A model generated the notes under the pieces. The model was not told the DNA's origin, did not search any database, and saw only the letters and a program-made list of their open reading frames with translations. From Acidobacteriaceae bacterium (lineage in GTDB: Bacteria; Acidobacteriota; Terriglobia; Bryobacterales; Bryobacteraceae): a stretch of 64,000 nt of DNA. The position numbers and the translations under genes were made by a program. Positions 44,607-52,900 of this stretch are shown here, in pieces (positions within the stretch are counted from its first letter, which is position 1; the number at the start of each line of letters is the position of its first letter). The stretch covers positions 1 through 64,000 of the forward strand of contig JADCJL010000097.1 in NCBI GenBank assembly GCA_020247055.1. The letters run 5' to 3'.

Positions 44607-44619
44607 ATCTACTCTGATG

Positions 44620-45102
44620 TTACCGCTTTGCTTTAGGTTTCACCCGGCGCCACACCCCGGACTTTCCCCCGGTCTTCTCGACGAGGTAAACGTCCTGAAT
44701 CTCGATCCCCTTATCGAGCGCCTTTGTCATGTCATAGACGGTCAGGGCCGCCACGCTCGCCGCGGTGAGCGCCTCCATCTCGACGCCCGTCTGCCCGGCG
44801 GTTACGGTCAGCGTCGCAATCTCGATCCCGGTCGCCCGCGGCGTCAGTTCCACCTCGACGTGCGTCAAAGCCAGCGGATGGCACATCGGGATCAGCTCCC
44901 CGGTCTTTTTGGCCGCCAGAATCCCCGCCACCCGCGCCACCTCGAGCGGATCGCCCTTCGGGTTGTTCTGCAACTCGGCCAGCACGGCCCGGCTCATCTT
45001 CACAAACGCGTGCGCCCGCGCCGACCGCTGCGTCACCGCCTTCCCCGTCACATCCACCATCCGCGCCTGCCCGGCCGCGTCATAATGCGAAAGCTTACTC
45101 AT
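44620..45102 (-). CDS. moaC: Cyclic pyranopterin monophosphate synthase MoaC
   Basis: 160 residues, normal length. With MoaA it makes cPMP in molybdenum cofactor synthesis. Conserved segments are present: MVDVTGKAVTQRSARA, GDPLEVARVAGILAAKKTGELIPMCHPLALT (catalytic region about 50-80), GVEMEALTAASVAALTVYDMTKALDKG with the catalytic DMTK. It overlaps moeA by four bases on the same strand. The other moa genes are not in the window. Confidence 0.96.
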   Translation of the reverse strand: MSKLSHYDAAGQARMVDVTGKAVTQRSARAHAFVKMSRAVLAELQNNPKGDPLEVARVAGILAAKKTGELIPMCHPLALTHVEVELTPRATGIEIATLTVTAGQTGVEMEALTAASVAALTVYDMTKALDKGIEIQDVYLVEKTGGKSGVWRRVKPKAKR

Positions 45103-46280
45103 AATATTGGCAAAACCTCAATCTCCTCCCCCGGCAAATACACATCCCGCTCCGGATCCGTCACCACAAACACATCCGCCCGCGCCAGCGCCGGCACGTC
45201 CCCCGACCCCGAATACCGCACCGGAAACACCCCCGTCCCCCGCATCTCCGCCGGCAAAAACCGCGTCAACCCCGGCTTCAGCCGCAGCTCCCCCTGCAGC
45301 GTCCCCATCCATCGCACCCCCTCCCCCGTCGTCTCGCCCCCCAATCGCGCCACCGCCACCCGCGCCACCGCCGCAAACGTCACCATCGTCGACGCCGGAT
45401 TCCCCGGCAACCCAAAGAAATACCGCCCCCGCGCCCGCCCGAACACCAGCGGCTGCCCCGGCTGCATCCGCACCCGCGTAAAGAAAAACTCCGCCCCGTA
45501 CTCCGCCAGCACCGTCTCCACCAAGTCGTATTTCCCCGCCGACACCCCGCCCGAAAGCAGCAGCAGGTCATGCTCCAATCCCTCGGCGATCAACCGCCGC
45601 GTATCCGCCAAATTGTCCTTCGCCACCGGTAGCACCGTCGGAATCCCGCCCGCCTGCAGCACCTGCGCCGCCACCGAATACGAGTTCGAGTTCCGCACCT
45701 GCTCCGCCGCCGGCACCGCCTCTACCCCCACCACCTCATCCCCCGTCGCCAGAATCGCCACCCGCGGCCGCCGGTAAACAAGCACCTCCGCCTGCCCCAC
45801 CGTCGCCAGCATCGCAATGTGGTTGCTCCGCAGCCGTACCCCGGCCTCCACCACCACCTGCCCCGCCTGCGCATCACATCCCGCCGGCGTCCAGTGGTCC
45901 CCGCTCATCTGCCGCCGCTCCGTTGTCATCACCCCATCGGCCAGCGTCGCGTGCTCCACCATCACCACGCAGTCCGCCCCCGCCGGCATCGGCGCGCCCG
46001 TCATGATCTCCACGCACTCGCCCGGCCCCAACTCCCCCGCAAAACTCCCCCCCGCCCGCACCTCCCCCACCACCCGGAACGATCCCGGCAGCTCCGCCGC
46101 CCGCACCGCATACCCATCCCGGATGCTCCGCGCCACCGGCGGATACGCCCGGTCCGCGCTCACCGGCGCCGCCAGCACCCGCCCCGCCGCCTCCAGCAGC
46201 GGAACCCGCTCGGCCTCCCCCATCGCCTGCACGCGAGACCGCACCGCCTCCACCGCGTCTGAATAAATCAATGCTTCCAC
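45099..46280 (-). CDS. moeA: Molybdopterin molybdenumtransferase MoeA
   Basis: 393 residues. Inserts molybdenum into adenylylated molybdopterin. Domain motifs: RSIRDGYAVR (about 63), GECVEIMTGAPMPAGADCVVMVEHA (about 88), VAILATGDEVV, GGVSAGKYDLV, FGLPGNPASTMVTF (about 298). All are typical of MoeA. It starts at GTG 46280, which places its first ten bases opposite the first ten of the divergent amidase gene; a TTG at 46271 would avoid this. Coupled to moaC. Confidence 0.95.
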   Translation of the reverse strand: MEALIYSDAVEAVRSRVQAMGEAERVPLLEAAGRVLAAPVSADRAYPPVARSIRDGYAVRAAELPGSFRVVGEVRAGGSFAGELGPGECVEIMTGAPMPAGADCVVMVEHATLADGVMTTERRQMSGDHWTPAGCDAQAGQVVVEAGVRLRSNHIAMLATVGQAEVLVYRRPRVAILATGDEVVGVEAVPAAEQVRNSNSYSVAAQVLQAGGIPTVLPVAKDNLADTRRLIAEGLEHDLLLLSGGVSAGKYDLVETVLAEYGAEFFFTRVRMQPGQPLVFGRARGRYFFGLPGNPASTMVTFAAVARVAVARLGGETTGEGVRWMGTLQGELRLKPGLTRFLPAEMRGTGVFPVRYSGSGDVPALARADVFVVTDPERDVYLPGEEIEVLPIL

Positions 46281-47605
46281 TCTTTGAGTCTAATGGAGAA
46301 GTGCACCAGCTCCCGCTCCACCACCAGCTCGCCGGCATCCGCGAAAAACAGTGGAGCCCCCGCGAGCTCTGGCAGGCCCATCGCCAGGAACCCGACCTCT
46401 GCAACGCCTTCGTCTCCCGCTTCGACGACTTCGTCGAACCCCCGCCCGGCCCCCTCCACGGTGCGATGCTCACCGTCAAAGACTCCCTCCACCTCGCCGG
46501 CCTCCCCACCTCCTGCGGCTCCCGCTACCCCCTCGCCCCCCGCCCCGCCCGCGACGCCGCCGCCGTCGCCAAACTCAAAGCCGCCGGCGCCACCATCCTC
46601 GGCAAAACCAACTGCCCCGAATTCCTCGCCAACTACGAAACCGATAACGCCCTCACCGGCTTCACCGCCAACCCCTGGGACCGCTCCCGCTCCGCCGGCG
46701 GCTCCTCGGGCGGCGAAGCCGCCGCCATCGCCTCCGGACTCAGCGCCGGCGGACTCGGCAGCGACGGCGGCGGCTCCATCCGCCTCCCCGCCCACTTCTG
46801 CGGCATCGCCGGCCTCAAACCCACCCCCGGCCGCGTCTCCGCCGTCGGCCACGTCCCGGAAATCGCCCACCCCGGCGGCCTCCTCGGCGTCGTCGGCCCC
46901 ATGGCCCGCTGCGTCGCCGACCTCCGCCTCCTGTTCGACGTCCTCGCCGGCTACGACCCCGCCGACCCCTTCTCCGTCCCCTTCACCCCCCGGCCCTTCA
47001 GCCTCCGCGGCCTCCGCATCGGCGTCGTCGAGTCCTTCCCCATGTCCCCGGAAACCGCCGCGGCCCTCCGCCTCGCTGCCGATCTCCTCGGCGGAACTGA
47101 AATATTTAGTTTCAGTGGCTTCGTTTCGTCAAGTGCCTGCTGGCACTTCTTTTTCAATGTCTTAACCGACCCCTTCAAACGCGAAATCATCGCCACCAAC
47201 CCCGACCTCGCCCACTGGACCGGCCGCGAACTCCTCATCGAGCCCCCCGCCCAACCCTCCGGCGTCGAAGTCGTCAAACAGCTCGCCCTCCGCGACAAAC
47301 TCCGCGCCGCCCTCCTCCGCCAAATGGAAGACGTCCCCGTCCTTCTCGCCCCCGCCTGCGCCGTCACCGCCTTCCGCCCCCGCGAACGAAACTGGAACGG
47401 CATCACCCTCGCCGACGCCATGTCCTGCCTCACACCGTTTAACCTATTGGGGATGCCCGCCCTCACCGTCCCCTTTGCCCTATCAAGCGAAGGACTCCCC
47501 CTCGGCGTCCAACTCATCGGCCGGCCCTACACCGAAGAACTCCTCCTCGCCGTCGGCGAGCAACTCGAAGAACTCCGTGGATTAGACCTATGCGAACTCT
47601 CTTAA
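46271..47605 (+). CDS. Amidase (amidase-signature family)
   Basis: 444 residues with a complete amidase-signature triad: Lys70 in LTVKDS, Ser145 in SAGGSSGGEAAAIASG, and Ser169 in DGGGSIRLPAHFCGIAGLKPT. Related to fatty-acid-amide or aryl-amide hydrolases rather than GatA, since no gatB/C is nearby and the substrate is not readable. The start ATG 46271 overlaps the divergent moeA start by ten bases; GTG 46301 is an alternative that avoids this. A short AT-rich patch with two hairpins lies inside at 47096-47154. Its last 16 bases overlap the first M16 peptidase gene. Confidence 0.88.
   Translation: MLPLFESNGEVHQLPLHHQLAGIREKQWSPRELWQAHRQEPDLCNAFVSRFDDFVEPPPGPLHGAMLTVKDSLHLAGLPTSCGSRYPLAPRPARDAAAVAKLKAAGATILGKTNCPEFLANYETDNALTGFTANPWDRSRSAGGSSGGEAAAIASGLSAGGLGSDGGGSIRLPAHFCGIAGLKPTPGRVSAVGHVPEIAHPGGLLGVVGPMARCVADLRLLFDVLAGYDPADPFSVPFTPRPFSLRGLRIGVVESFPMSPETAAALRLAADLLGGTEIFSFSGFVSSSACWHFFFNVLTDPFKREIIATNPDLAHWTGRELLIEPPAQPSGVEVVKQLALRDKLRAALLRQMEDVPVLLAPACAVTAFRPRERNWNGITLADAMSCLTPFNLLGMPALTVPFALSSEGLPLGVQLIGRPYTEELLLAVGEQLEELRGLDLCELS
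47096..47154 (+). other. Two hairpins plus T-tract inside the amidase gene
   Basis: ACTGAAA-TATTTAG-TTTCAGT (47096-47116) is followed by AAGTGCC-TGCT-GGCACTT (47131-47148) and then CTTTTT (47149-47154). The second structure has the form of an intrinsic terminator (7-bp stem, 4-base loop, five T), but lies within coding sequence. The patch is much richer in A+T than the surrounding ~70% GC gene. The encoded residues (EIFSFSGFVSSSACWHFFF) fit the protein, so it is not an insertion that breaks the gene. Confidence 0.4.
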
Positions 47606-48918
47606 CTCTCCTCCTCGCCGCCGGCGCCTACGCCGCGCCCCCCTCGAAAATCTTCCCCTACGGCTACGACCTCTACGACCTCCCGAACGGTCTCCGCCTC
47701 CTCACTATCCCCACCGACTTCCCTAACATCGTCTCCCTCTACACCGTCGTCAGCGTCGGCTCCCGCCACGAAGTCGAACCCGGCAAATCCGGCTTCGCCC
47801 ACTTCTTTGAACACTGCATGTTCCGCGGCACCAAACGCTTCCCACCCCAAAAATGGGAGACCGTCATGAAAGCCGCCGGCGCCGCCACCAACGCCTACAC
47901 GAGCGACGACCTCACCGTCTACCACGCCACCTTCGACAAGTCCGGCCTCGAATCCATCCTCGACCTCGAAGCCGACCGCTTCCAGAACCTCGAATACTCG
48001 GAAAGCGCCTTCCGCACCGAAGCCCTCGCCGTCAATGGCGAGTACAACAAAAACAGCTCCGAACCCGCCGAACAGCTCATGGAAAAGCTGCGCGCCACCG
48101 CCTTCGACCGCCACACCTACCGCCACACCACCATGGGCTTCCTCGCCGACATCAAGGACATGCCCAACCAGTTCGCCTACTCCAAACAGTTCTTCGACCG
48201 CTTCTACCGCCCCGAAAACGTCACCCTCATCCTCGCCGGCGACCTCGACCCCAAACAGGTCCGCGCCATGGTCGAAAAGTATTGGGGCCCGTGGAAGAAA
48301 GGCGCCGTCGCCCCCCAAATCCCCGTCGAACCGCCCCAAACCGCCGAACGCAAGGCCCACGTCCCCTGGCCTACCCCCACCCTGCCCTGGATGGCGATCG
48401 GCTACAAGGTCCCCGCGTTTGCTCAAAACATGCGCGACGCCGCCGCCCTCGACCTCATCTCCTCCCTCGCCCTCGGCCGCAACTCCCCGCTCTACAAAAA
48501 ACTCCTCCTCGAAGACCAGACCAACGACATCCTCCAGGGCGGCTACGAAAACCACGCCGACCCCTACCTCTTCCTCGTCTACGCCCGCGTCAAAAAAGAG
48601 GCCGACCTCCCCGCCGTCCAGGACGCCATCATCTCCACCCTCAACGGCTTCAAAGATAACCTCGTCGACGCCCAACGCCTCGAAGCCGTCAAAAGCAACC
48701 TCCGCTACAGCTTCGCCCTCGGCCTCGATAACAGCGAAGCCATCGCCGCCAACCTCGCCGGCTTCATCGCCCTCACCCGCACCCCGGAAACCCTCAACCA
48801 GGTCTACGACCTCTACGCCTCGCTCACCCCGGAAGACCTCCGCGCCGTCGCCCGCAAATACTTCGTCGCCTCCGGGCGCACCATCGTCACCCTCACCCAT
48901 CAGAAGGAGGCTAAATGA
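47590..48918 (+). CDS. M16 family zinc metallopeptidase, catalytic partner
   Basis: 442 residues with a signal peptide (about 1-15). The inverted zinc motif HFFEH is at 71-75 and the third ligand Glu lies in TEALAVNGEYNKN (near 147-151). The LPNGLRLLTIP opening and LILAGDLDP in the middle are typical. Probably periplasmic, degrading peptides together with the next gene product, as in two-subunit M16B proteases. It overlaps the amidase by 16 bases and the second M16 gene by four (ATGA). Confidence 0.92.
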   Translation: MRTLLTLLLAAGAYAAPPSKIFPYGYDLYDLPNGLRLLTIPTDFPNIVSLYTVVSVGSRHEVEPGKSGFAHFFEHCMFRGTKRFPPQKWETVMKAAGAATNAYTSDDLTVYHATFDKSGLESILDLEADRFQNLEYSESAFRTEALAVNGEYNKNSSEPAEQLMEKLRATAFDRHTYRHTTMGFLADIKDMPNQFAYSKQFFDRFYRPENVTLILAGDLDPKQVRAMVEKYWGPWKKGAVAPQIPVEPPQTAERKAHVPWPTPTLPWMAIGYKVPAFAQNMRDAAALDLISSLALGRNSPLYKKLLLEDQTNDILQGGYENHADPYLFLVYARVKKEADLPAVQDAIISTLNGFKDNLVDAQRLEAVKSNLRYSFALGLDNSEAIAANLAGFIALTRTPETLNQVYDLYASLTPEDLRAVARKYFVASGRTIVTLTHQKEAK

Positions 48919-50369
48919 AATCCCTCATCTTACTGCTTGCCACCGCCGCCCTGCTCCCGGCCCTCGAACTCATCAGCCTCCCCGGCCAGTCCCCCATCAT
49001 CAACTTCCGCTTCGTCTTCCGCTGCGGCTCCCTCAACGATCCCAAAGGCAAGGAAGGCGCCGCCGCCCTCACCGCCGCCCTGCTCGCCCGCGGCGGCTCC
49101 CGCGCCACGCCCTACAGCGGCATCATCGAAAAGTTCTACCCCATGGCCGCCAGCGTCGATGACCAGACCGACCAGGAGATGCTCACCATCTCGGGCGTCA
49201 CCCACCTCGACAACCTCGAAGCCTACTACGCCACCCTCCGCGACATGCTCCTCGATCCCGGCTGGCGACCCGAAGACTTGAAACGCCTCCGCGACGACCA
49301 GCTCACCTCGCTCCGCGTCGCGCTCCGCCAGCAGAACGACGAAGAGCTCGGCAAAGAGGTGCTCTACAACCTCCTGCTCGGCACCGCCCATCCCAATGGC
49401 ACCGTCTCCGCCCTCGAAAAGCTCACCCTCGCCGACCTCCAGGCCTTCTACCGCCAGCACCTCACGCAAGCCAACCTCACCATCGCCCTCGCCGGCAACT
49501 ACCCCGCCGGCTTCGCCGACCGCGTGAAGAAAGACTTCAGCCGCCTCCCCGCCGGCCGGCCCTCCGCCGTCAAGCGCCCCGCCCTCCGGCCCCTTACCCA
49601 AACCCGCGTCACCATCGTCAAAAAACAGACCCGCGCCGTCGCCTACTCCCTCGGCTTCCCCATCGCCGTCAACCGCGCCCATCCCGACTTCCCGGCCCTC
49701 CTCCTCGCCAACACCTGGTTCGGCCCCCACCGCTCAAGCAACGGCAACCTCTACCAGCGCATGCGCGAAATCCGCGGCCTCAACTACGGCGACTACAGCT
49801 ACCTCGAATACTTCCCCCGCGGCATGTTCCAGTTCGAGCCCGACCCCAACCTCGCCCGCCGCCAGCAGATCTTCCAGCTCTGGATCCGCCCCGTCGAGCC
49901 CCCCACCGCCCACTTCGCCCTCCGCCTCGCCCTCCACGAACTCGACCGCCTCGTCGAAAAAGGCCTCACCGAAAGTGACTTCGAAGAGACCCGCGCCTTC
50001 CTCGCCCGCAACGTCAACCTCCTGCTCAAAACCAAAGCCAACGAACTCGGCTACCGCATCGACAGCCGGTTCTACGGCATCGGCGAATACCCCGCCTACA
50101 TCCGCTCCGCCATCGCCAAACTCACCGTCGACGACGTCAACCGCGCCATCAAACGCCACCTCCGCAAAGACCGCCTCGAAATCGTCGCCGTCGCCGAAGA
50201 CGCCGAAGCCCTGCAAAAGGCCCTCCTCAGCGACGCCCCCTCGCCCATGACCTACAACAGCCCCAAGCTCGCCGACATCATCGAGGAAGACAAACTCGTC
50301 TCCACCCGCAAGCTCGGCCTCACCCCCGCTCAGGTCCGCATCGTCCCCGTCGACCGGTTCTTTGAGTGA
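48915..50369 (+). CDS. M16 family peptidase, non-catalytic partner
   Basis: 484 residues with a signal peptide (about 1-17). At the place of HxxEH the sequence is AALTAALLARGG, so zinc binding is lost. The second-domain Arg/Tyr substrate-binding pair is kept (YQRMREIRGLNYGDYSYL, about 275-292). This fits the inactive subunit of a heterodimeric M16B protease with the preceding HFFEH protein. It overlaps its neighbours by four bases on both sides. Confidence 0.9.
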   Translation: MKSLILLLATAALLPALELISLPGQSPIINFRFVFRCGSLNDPKGKEGAAALTAALLARGGSRATPYSGIIEKFYPMAASVDDQTDQEMLTISGVTHLDNLEAYYATLRDMLLDPGWRPEDLKRLRDDQLTSLRVALRQQNDEELGKEVLYNLLLGTAHPNGTVSALEKLTLADLQAFYRQHLTQANLTIALAGNYPAGFADRVKKDFSRLPAGRPSAVKRPALRPLTQTRVTIVKKQTRAVAYSLGFPIAVNRAHPDFPALLLANTWFGPHRSSNGNLYQRMREIRGLNYGDYSYLEYFPRGMFQFEPDPNLARRQQIFQLWIRPVEPPTAHFALRLALHELDRLVEKGLTESDFEETRAFLARNVNLLLKTKANELGYRIDSRFYGIGEYPAYIRSAIAKLTVDDVNRAIKRHLRKDRLEIVAVAEDAEALQKALLSDAPSPMTYNSPKLADIIEEDKLVSTRKLGLTPAQVRIVPVDRFFE

Positions 50370-50857
50370 AGCGCCGCCTCTGCCTGCTCGCGCCCCTCGC
50401 CGCCTGCGCCCGGCGCCCGGATCCCCTCCCGGCGCCGGAAACGGTCCGCCTCGCCGACCCGGCCCAGGGCATGATCACCGTCGAAAAGATCATCCGCACC
50501 AAAGCCGCATGGCGCCAGGCCCTCTCCCCCACCCGCTACTGGGTCATGCGCGAAGCCGGCACCGAACAGCCCTTCACCGGTGAGTACCACGACTACTCCG
50601 GCCCCGGCCTGTTCCGCTGCGCCGCCTGCGCCACCGCCCTCTTCTCGGGCGACCACAAGTTCCCATCCAGCTCCGGCTGGCCCAGCTTCTGGCAGCCGCT
50701 CGCCCCCCAGAATATCCTCAAACGCCCCGACGGCGATCGCACCGAAGTCCTCTGCATCCGCTGCGAAAGCCACCTCGGCCACGTCTTCGACGATGGCCCG
50801 CCGCCCACCGGCCTCCGCTACTGCATCAACTCCATCGCCCTCACGCTCACCACGTAA
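50366..50857 (+). CDS. msrB: Peptide-methionine (R)-S-oxide reductase MsrB, lipoprotein form
   Basis: 163 residues. N-terminal PLAACARR is a lipobox (Cys14), so the enzyme is probably anchored on the outer side of a membrane. The MsrB core is complete: YHDYSGPGLFRCAAC, SSGWPSFWQPL, VLCIRCESHLGHVFDDGPPPTGLRYCINSIAL. Zinc ligands are in CAAC and CIRC, and the catalytic Cys in RYCINS. It repairs oxidised Met in exported proteins. Start is GTG 50366 overlapping the M16 stop (GTGA). Its end overlaps the convergent racemase-family gene by 11 bases. Confidence 0.93.
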   Translation: MKRRLCLLAPLAACARRPDPLPAPETVRLADPAQGMITVEKIIRTKAAWRQALSPTRYWVMREAGTEQPFTGEYHDYSGPGLFRCAACATALFSGDHKFPSSSGWPSFWQPLAPQNILKRPDGDRTEVLCIRCESHLGHVFDDGPPPTGLRYCINSIALTLTT

Positions 50858-52097
50858 CCGTCGTCCGCTTCTCTACCTTCGCCTCATCAATCGCAATCCC
50901 AAAGCCCGGCGTCTCCGGCAGCGCAATCCGCCCGTTCACCGGCGCCGGGTTCCACTGCTCGAAGTGGTAGTAGCTGCTCATCTTCGGAATCAGGTACTCC
51001 ACCAGCGGACACGTCATCGGGCTCTGCGCCGCCACCACGTGCAGCGCCGTATGCACGTTATGCCCGTGCGGAATCACCTGCGCATCGTAAGCGCTCGCAA
51101 TGTGGCAGATCTTCACAAGCTCGCTCACCCCGCCGCACCACTCCGGGTCGGCCTGCACCACGCTGATCGCCTGCGCCTCCAGGTAGCGCTTAGTCTCCCA
51201 CCGGCCATAGAAGTGCTCGCCCGACGCCACCGGCACCGACGTCGCCCGCCGCAGCGCCGCAAAGCTCTCCATCTTGTCTACGGCAAACGCCTCTTCAATC
51301 CACCGCGGCCGGTACTGCTCCACCTGCTTCGCCCACTGCAGCGCGTAGTTCAGGTCCCAGCCCATGAAGGCGTCGAACATGATGTCCACCTCTTCGCCGA
51401 GCGCCTCGCGCAGGTTCCGCACCATCGCCACGTTCTTGGCCATGCCCGCCGCCCCGTCGCCGGGCCCGTACGGCAAAAACCACTTCTGGTGCAGAAAGCC
51501 CCGCTGCTTTAACTCGACGCACTTCTTCCGCAGCAGCTCCGGCTCCACGCTAAAGCCCAGACAGCTCCCGTAGGCCTGCACCGCCGCCCGCGTCGGCCCG
51601 CCCAGCAACTGATACACCGGCGCCTTGAAGTAGCGGCCCCGCAGATCCCACAGCACGTTATCGACGGCCGAAATCGCCATCATGTAATGGCTCGACCGCG
51701 CGTGGCGATTCGACCGGTACATCTGGTCCCACAGCGTCTCGCCCGCCAGCGCCTCTTTGCCCAGCAGAAACGGCCGCAGCTGCCGGTGCACCACCACCGC
51801 CGCCTCTTCATCAATCGGACCGTAGATCGCCTCGAGCCCCGCGTCCGTCTTCAGCTTCAGGTAGAGCGCCGTCACGCGGCTCTCCCCCGCCGGCCGCCCC
51901 TTCTCCCGGTACTCGGCCGGCCGCAGCGCGTCGTAGATATGCAGCGGATTGGTCTGATACTGCTTGTCCGCCGTCCCGGCCTCATACCGGTAGCGCCCTT
52001 CGAGCCGCACAAATTCGAGCGCGGCAATCTTGCCGGCCGCCGCCGCGTTCGCCACCGGATAAGCGGCCAGTCCGGCCAGAAATGTCCGTCGTTTCAT
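50847..52097 (-). CDS. Enolase-superfamily (mandelate racemase/muconate lactonising) enzyme, Tat-type signal
   Basis: 416 residues with a Tat-like leader (MKRRTFLAGLAAY). The barrel holds metal ligands expected for the MR/galactonate dehydratase group: Asp in DIMFDAFMGWDL (about 225), Glu in WIEEAF (about 250), Glu in VASGEHFYG (about 277), and a late HGHNVHTALHV. Likely a sugar-acid dehydratase or racemase; the substrate is unknown. An exported enolase-superfamily enzyme is unusual but seen in this phylum. It is last in a four-gene coupled operon, overlapping prmA by four bases. Confidence 0.85.
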   Translation of the reverse strand: MKRRTFLAGLAAYPVANAAAAGKIAALEFVRLEGRYRYEAGTADKQYQTNPLHIYDALRPAEYREKGRPAGESRVTALYLKLKTDAGLEAIYGPIDEEAAVVVHRQLRPFLLGKEALAGETLWDQMYRSNRHARSSHYMMAISAVDNVLWDLRGRYFKAPVYQLLGGPTRAAVQAYGSCLGFSVEPELLRKKCVELKQRGFLHQKWFLPYGPGDGAAGMAKNVAMVRNLREALGEEVDIMFDAFMGWDLNYALQWAKQVEQYRPRWIEEAFAVDKMESFAALRRATSVPVASGEHFYGRWETKRYLEAQAISVVQADPEWCGGVSELVKICHIASAYDAQVIPHGHNVHTALHVVAAQSPMTCPLVEYLIPKMSSYYHFEQWNPAPVNGRIALPETPGFGIAIDEAKVEKRTTVTW

Positions 52098-52900
52098 CTC
52101 GCCTCCGAAGGGTCCTCCCAGGCCATGCAGACCCAGATATCCCGGTCCACGCGTTCGCGCAGCGTCCACTCCTGCGCGCCCAGCGCCTTAATCACCCGGT
52201 CGGCGTGCCGCGGCGGAATCCCGCCCACGATCAACCGCCCGCCCGGCTTCAACACCCGCTTCATCTCCTCGGCGTTATGCGCCACGGTCTCAGCGTTGAT
52301 GTTGGCAAAAATCACATCGGCCCACCGCGCCTCTATCGACCGCAGCGTCCCCGTGAACAGCCCGATCTCGGGCGGCATATCCTCCCGCGCGGCCACCACG
52401 GCGTCATGGTCGATATCGCAGCCATGCACCTCTCCCGCGCCCAGCCGCAGCGCGGCCAGCGCCAAAATGCCCGACCCCGTCCCGAAATCGAAAACCCGAT
52501 CGCCCGGACGCACCGTCCGCTCCAGCACCTCGAGCGCCAACTGCGTCGTCGTGTCCGCACCCGTCCCGAACGCGATGCCCGGGTTGATCACCAGCCGCTC
52601 CCGCCCCGCCGGCGTCGGCTCCGTGCACCACGGCGGCGCTACAAACAGCCGCTCGCCCACCGGTCGCCCCGGCCACGCCGCTTCGGACTCGGCCTGCCAG
52701 TCCACCTCCGGCTCCTCTCGCCAGACGGGCCCGAAGCCGGCGAACTCGGCGGCGTCAAACGCCTCGGCGAAAAACGCCCGCAGGCTCACGCGGTTCGCCG
52801 TCAGATCCTCTTCCGTTACCCCCGCCGTCTCCAGCTCCCAGAGCCGGCCCAGCAGTTCGTCCTTCTCCTCCTGCGTGCATTCGATCGTAAGAGAGTGCAT
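52094..52900 (-). CDS. prmA: Ribosomal protein L11 methyltransferase PrmA
   Basis: 268 residues. N-terminal recognition domain (SLTIECTQEEKDELLGRLWE), linker, then SAM-binding methyltransferase with GIAFGTGADTTTQLALEVLE, VFDFGTGSGILALAAL (motif I), CDIDHDAVVAARE and DVIFANINAETV. This is the classic PrmA pattern; it is somewhat shorter than the E. coli enzyme (293 aa). Start ATG 52900 overlaps the upstream ligase stop (TAATG). The open frame further upstream is a shadow of that gene. Confidence 0.93.
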   Translation of the reverse strand: MHSLTIECTQEEKDELLGRLWELETAGVTEEDLTANRVSLRAFFAEAFDAAEFAGFGPVWREEPEVDWQAESEAAWPGRPVGERLFVAPPWCTEPTPAGRERLVINPGIAFGTGADTTTQLALEVLERTVRPGDRVFDFGTGSGILALAALRLGAGEVHGCDIDHDAVVAAREDMPPEIGLFTGTLRSIEARWADVIFANINAETVAHNAEEMKRVLKPGGRLIVGGIPPRHADRVIKALGAQEWTLRERVDRDIWVCMAWEDPSEAR

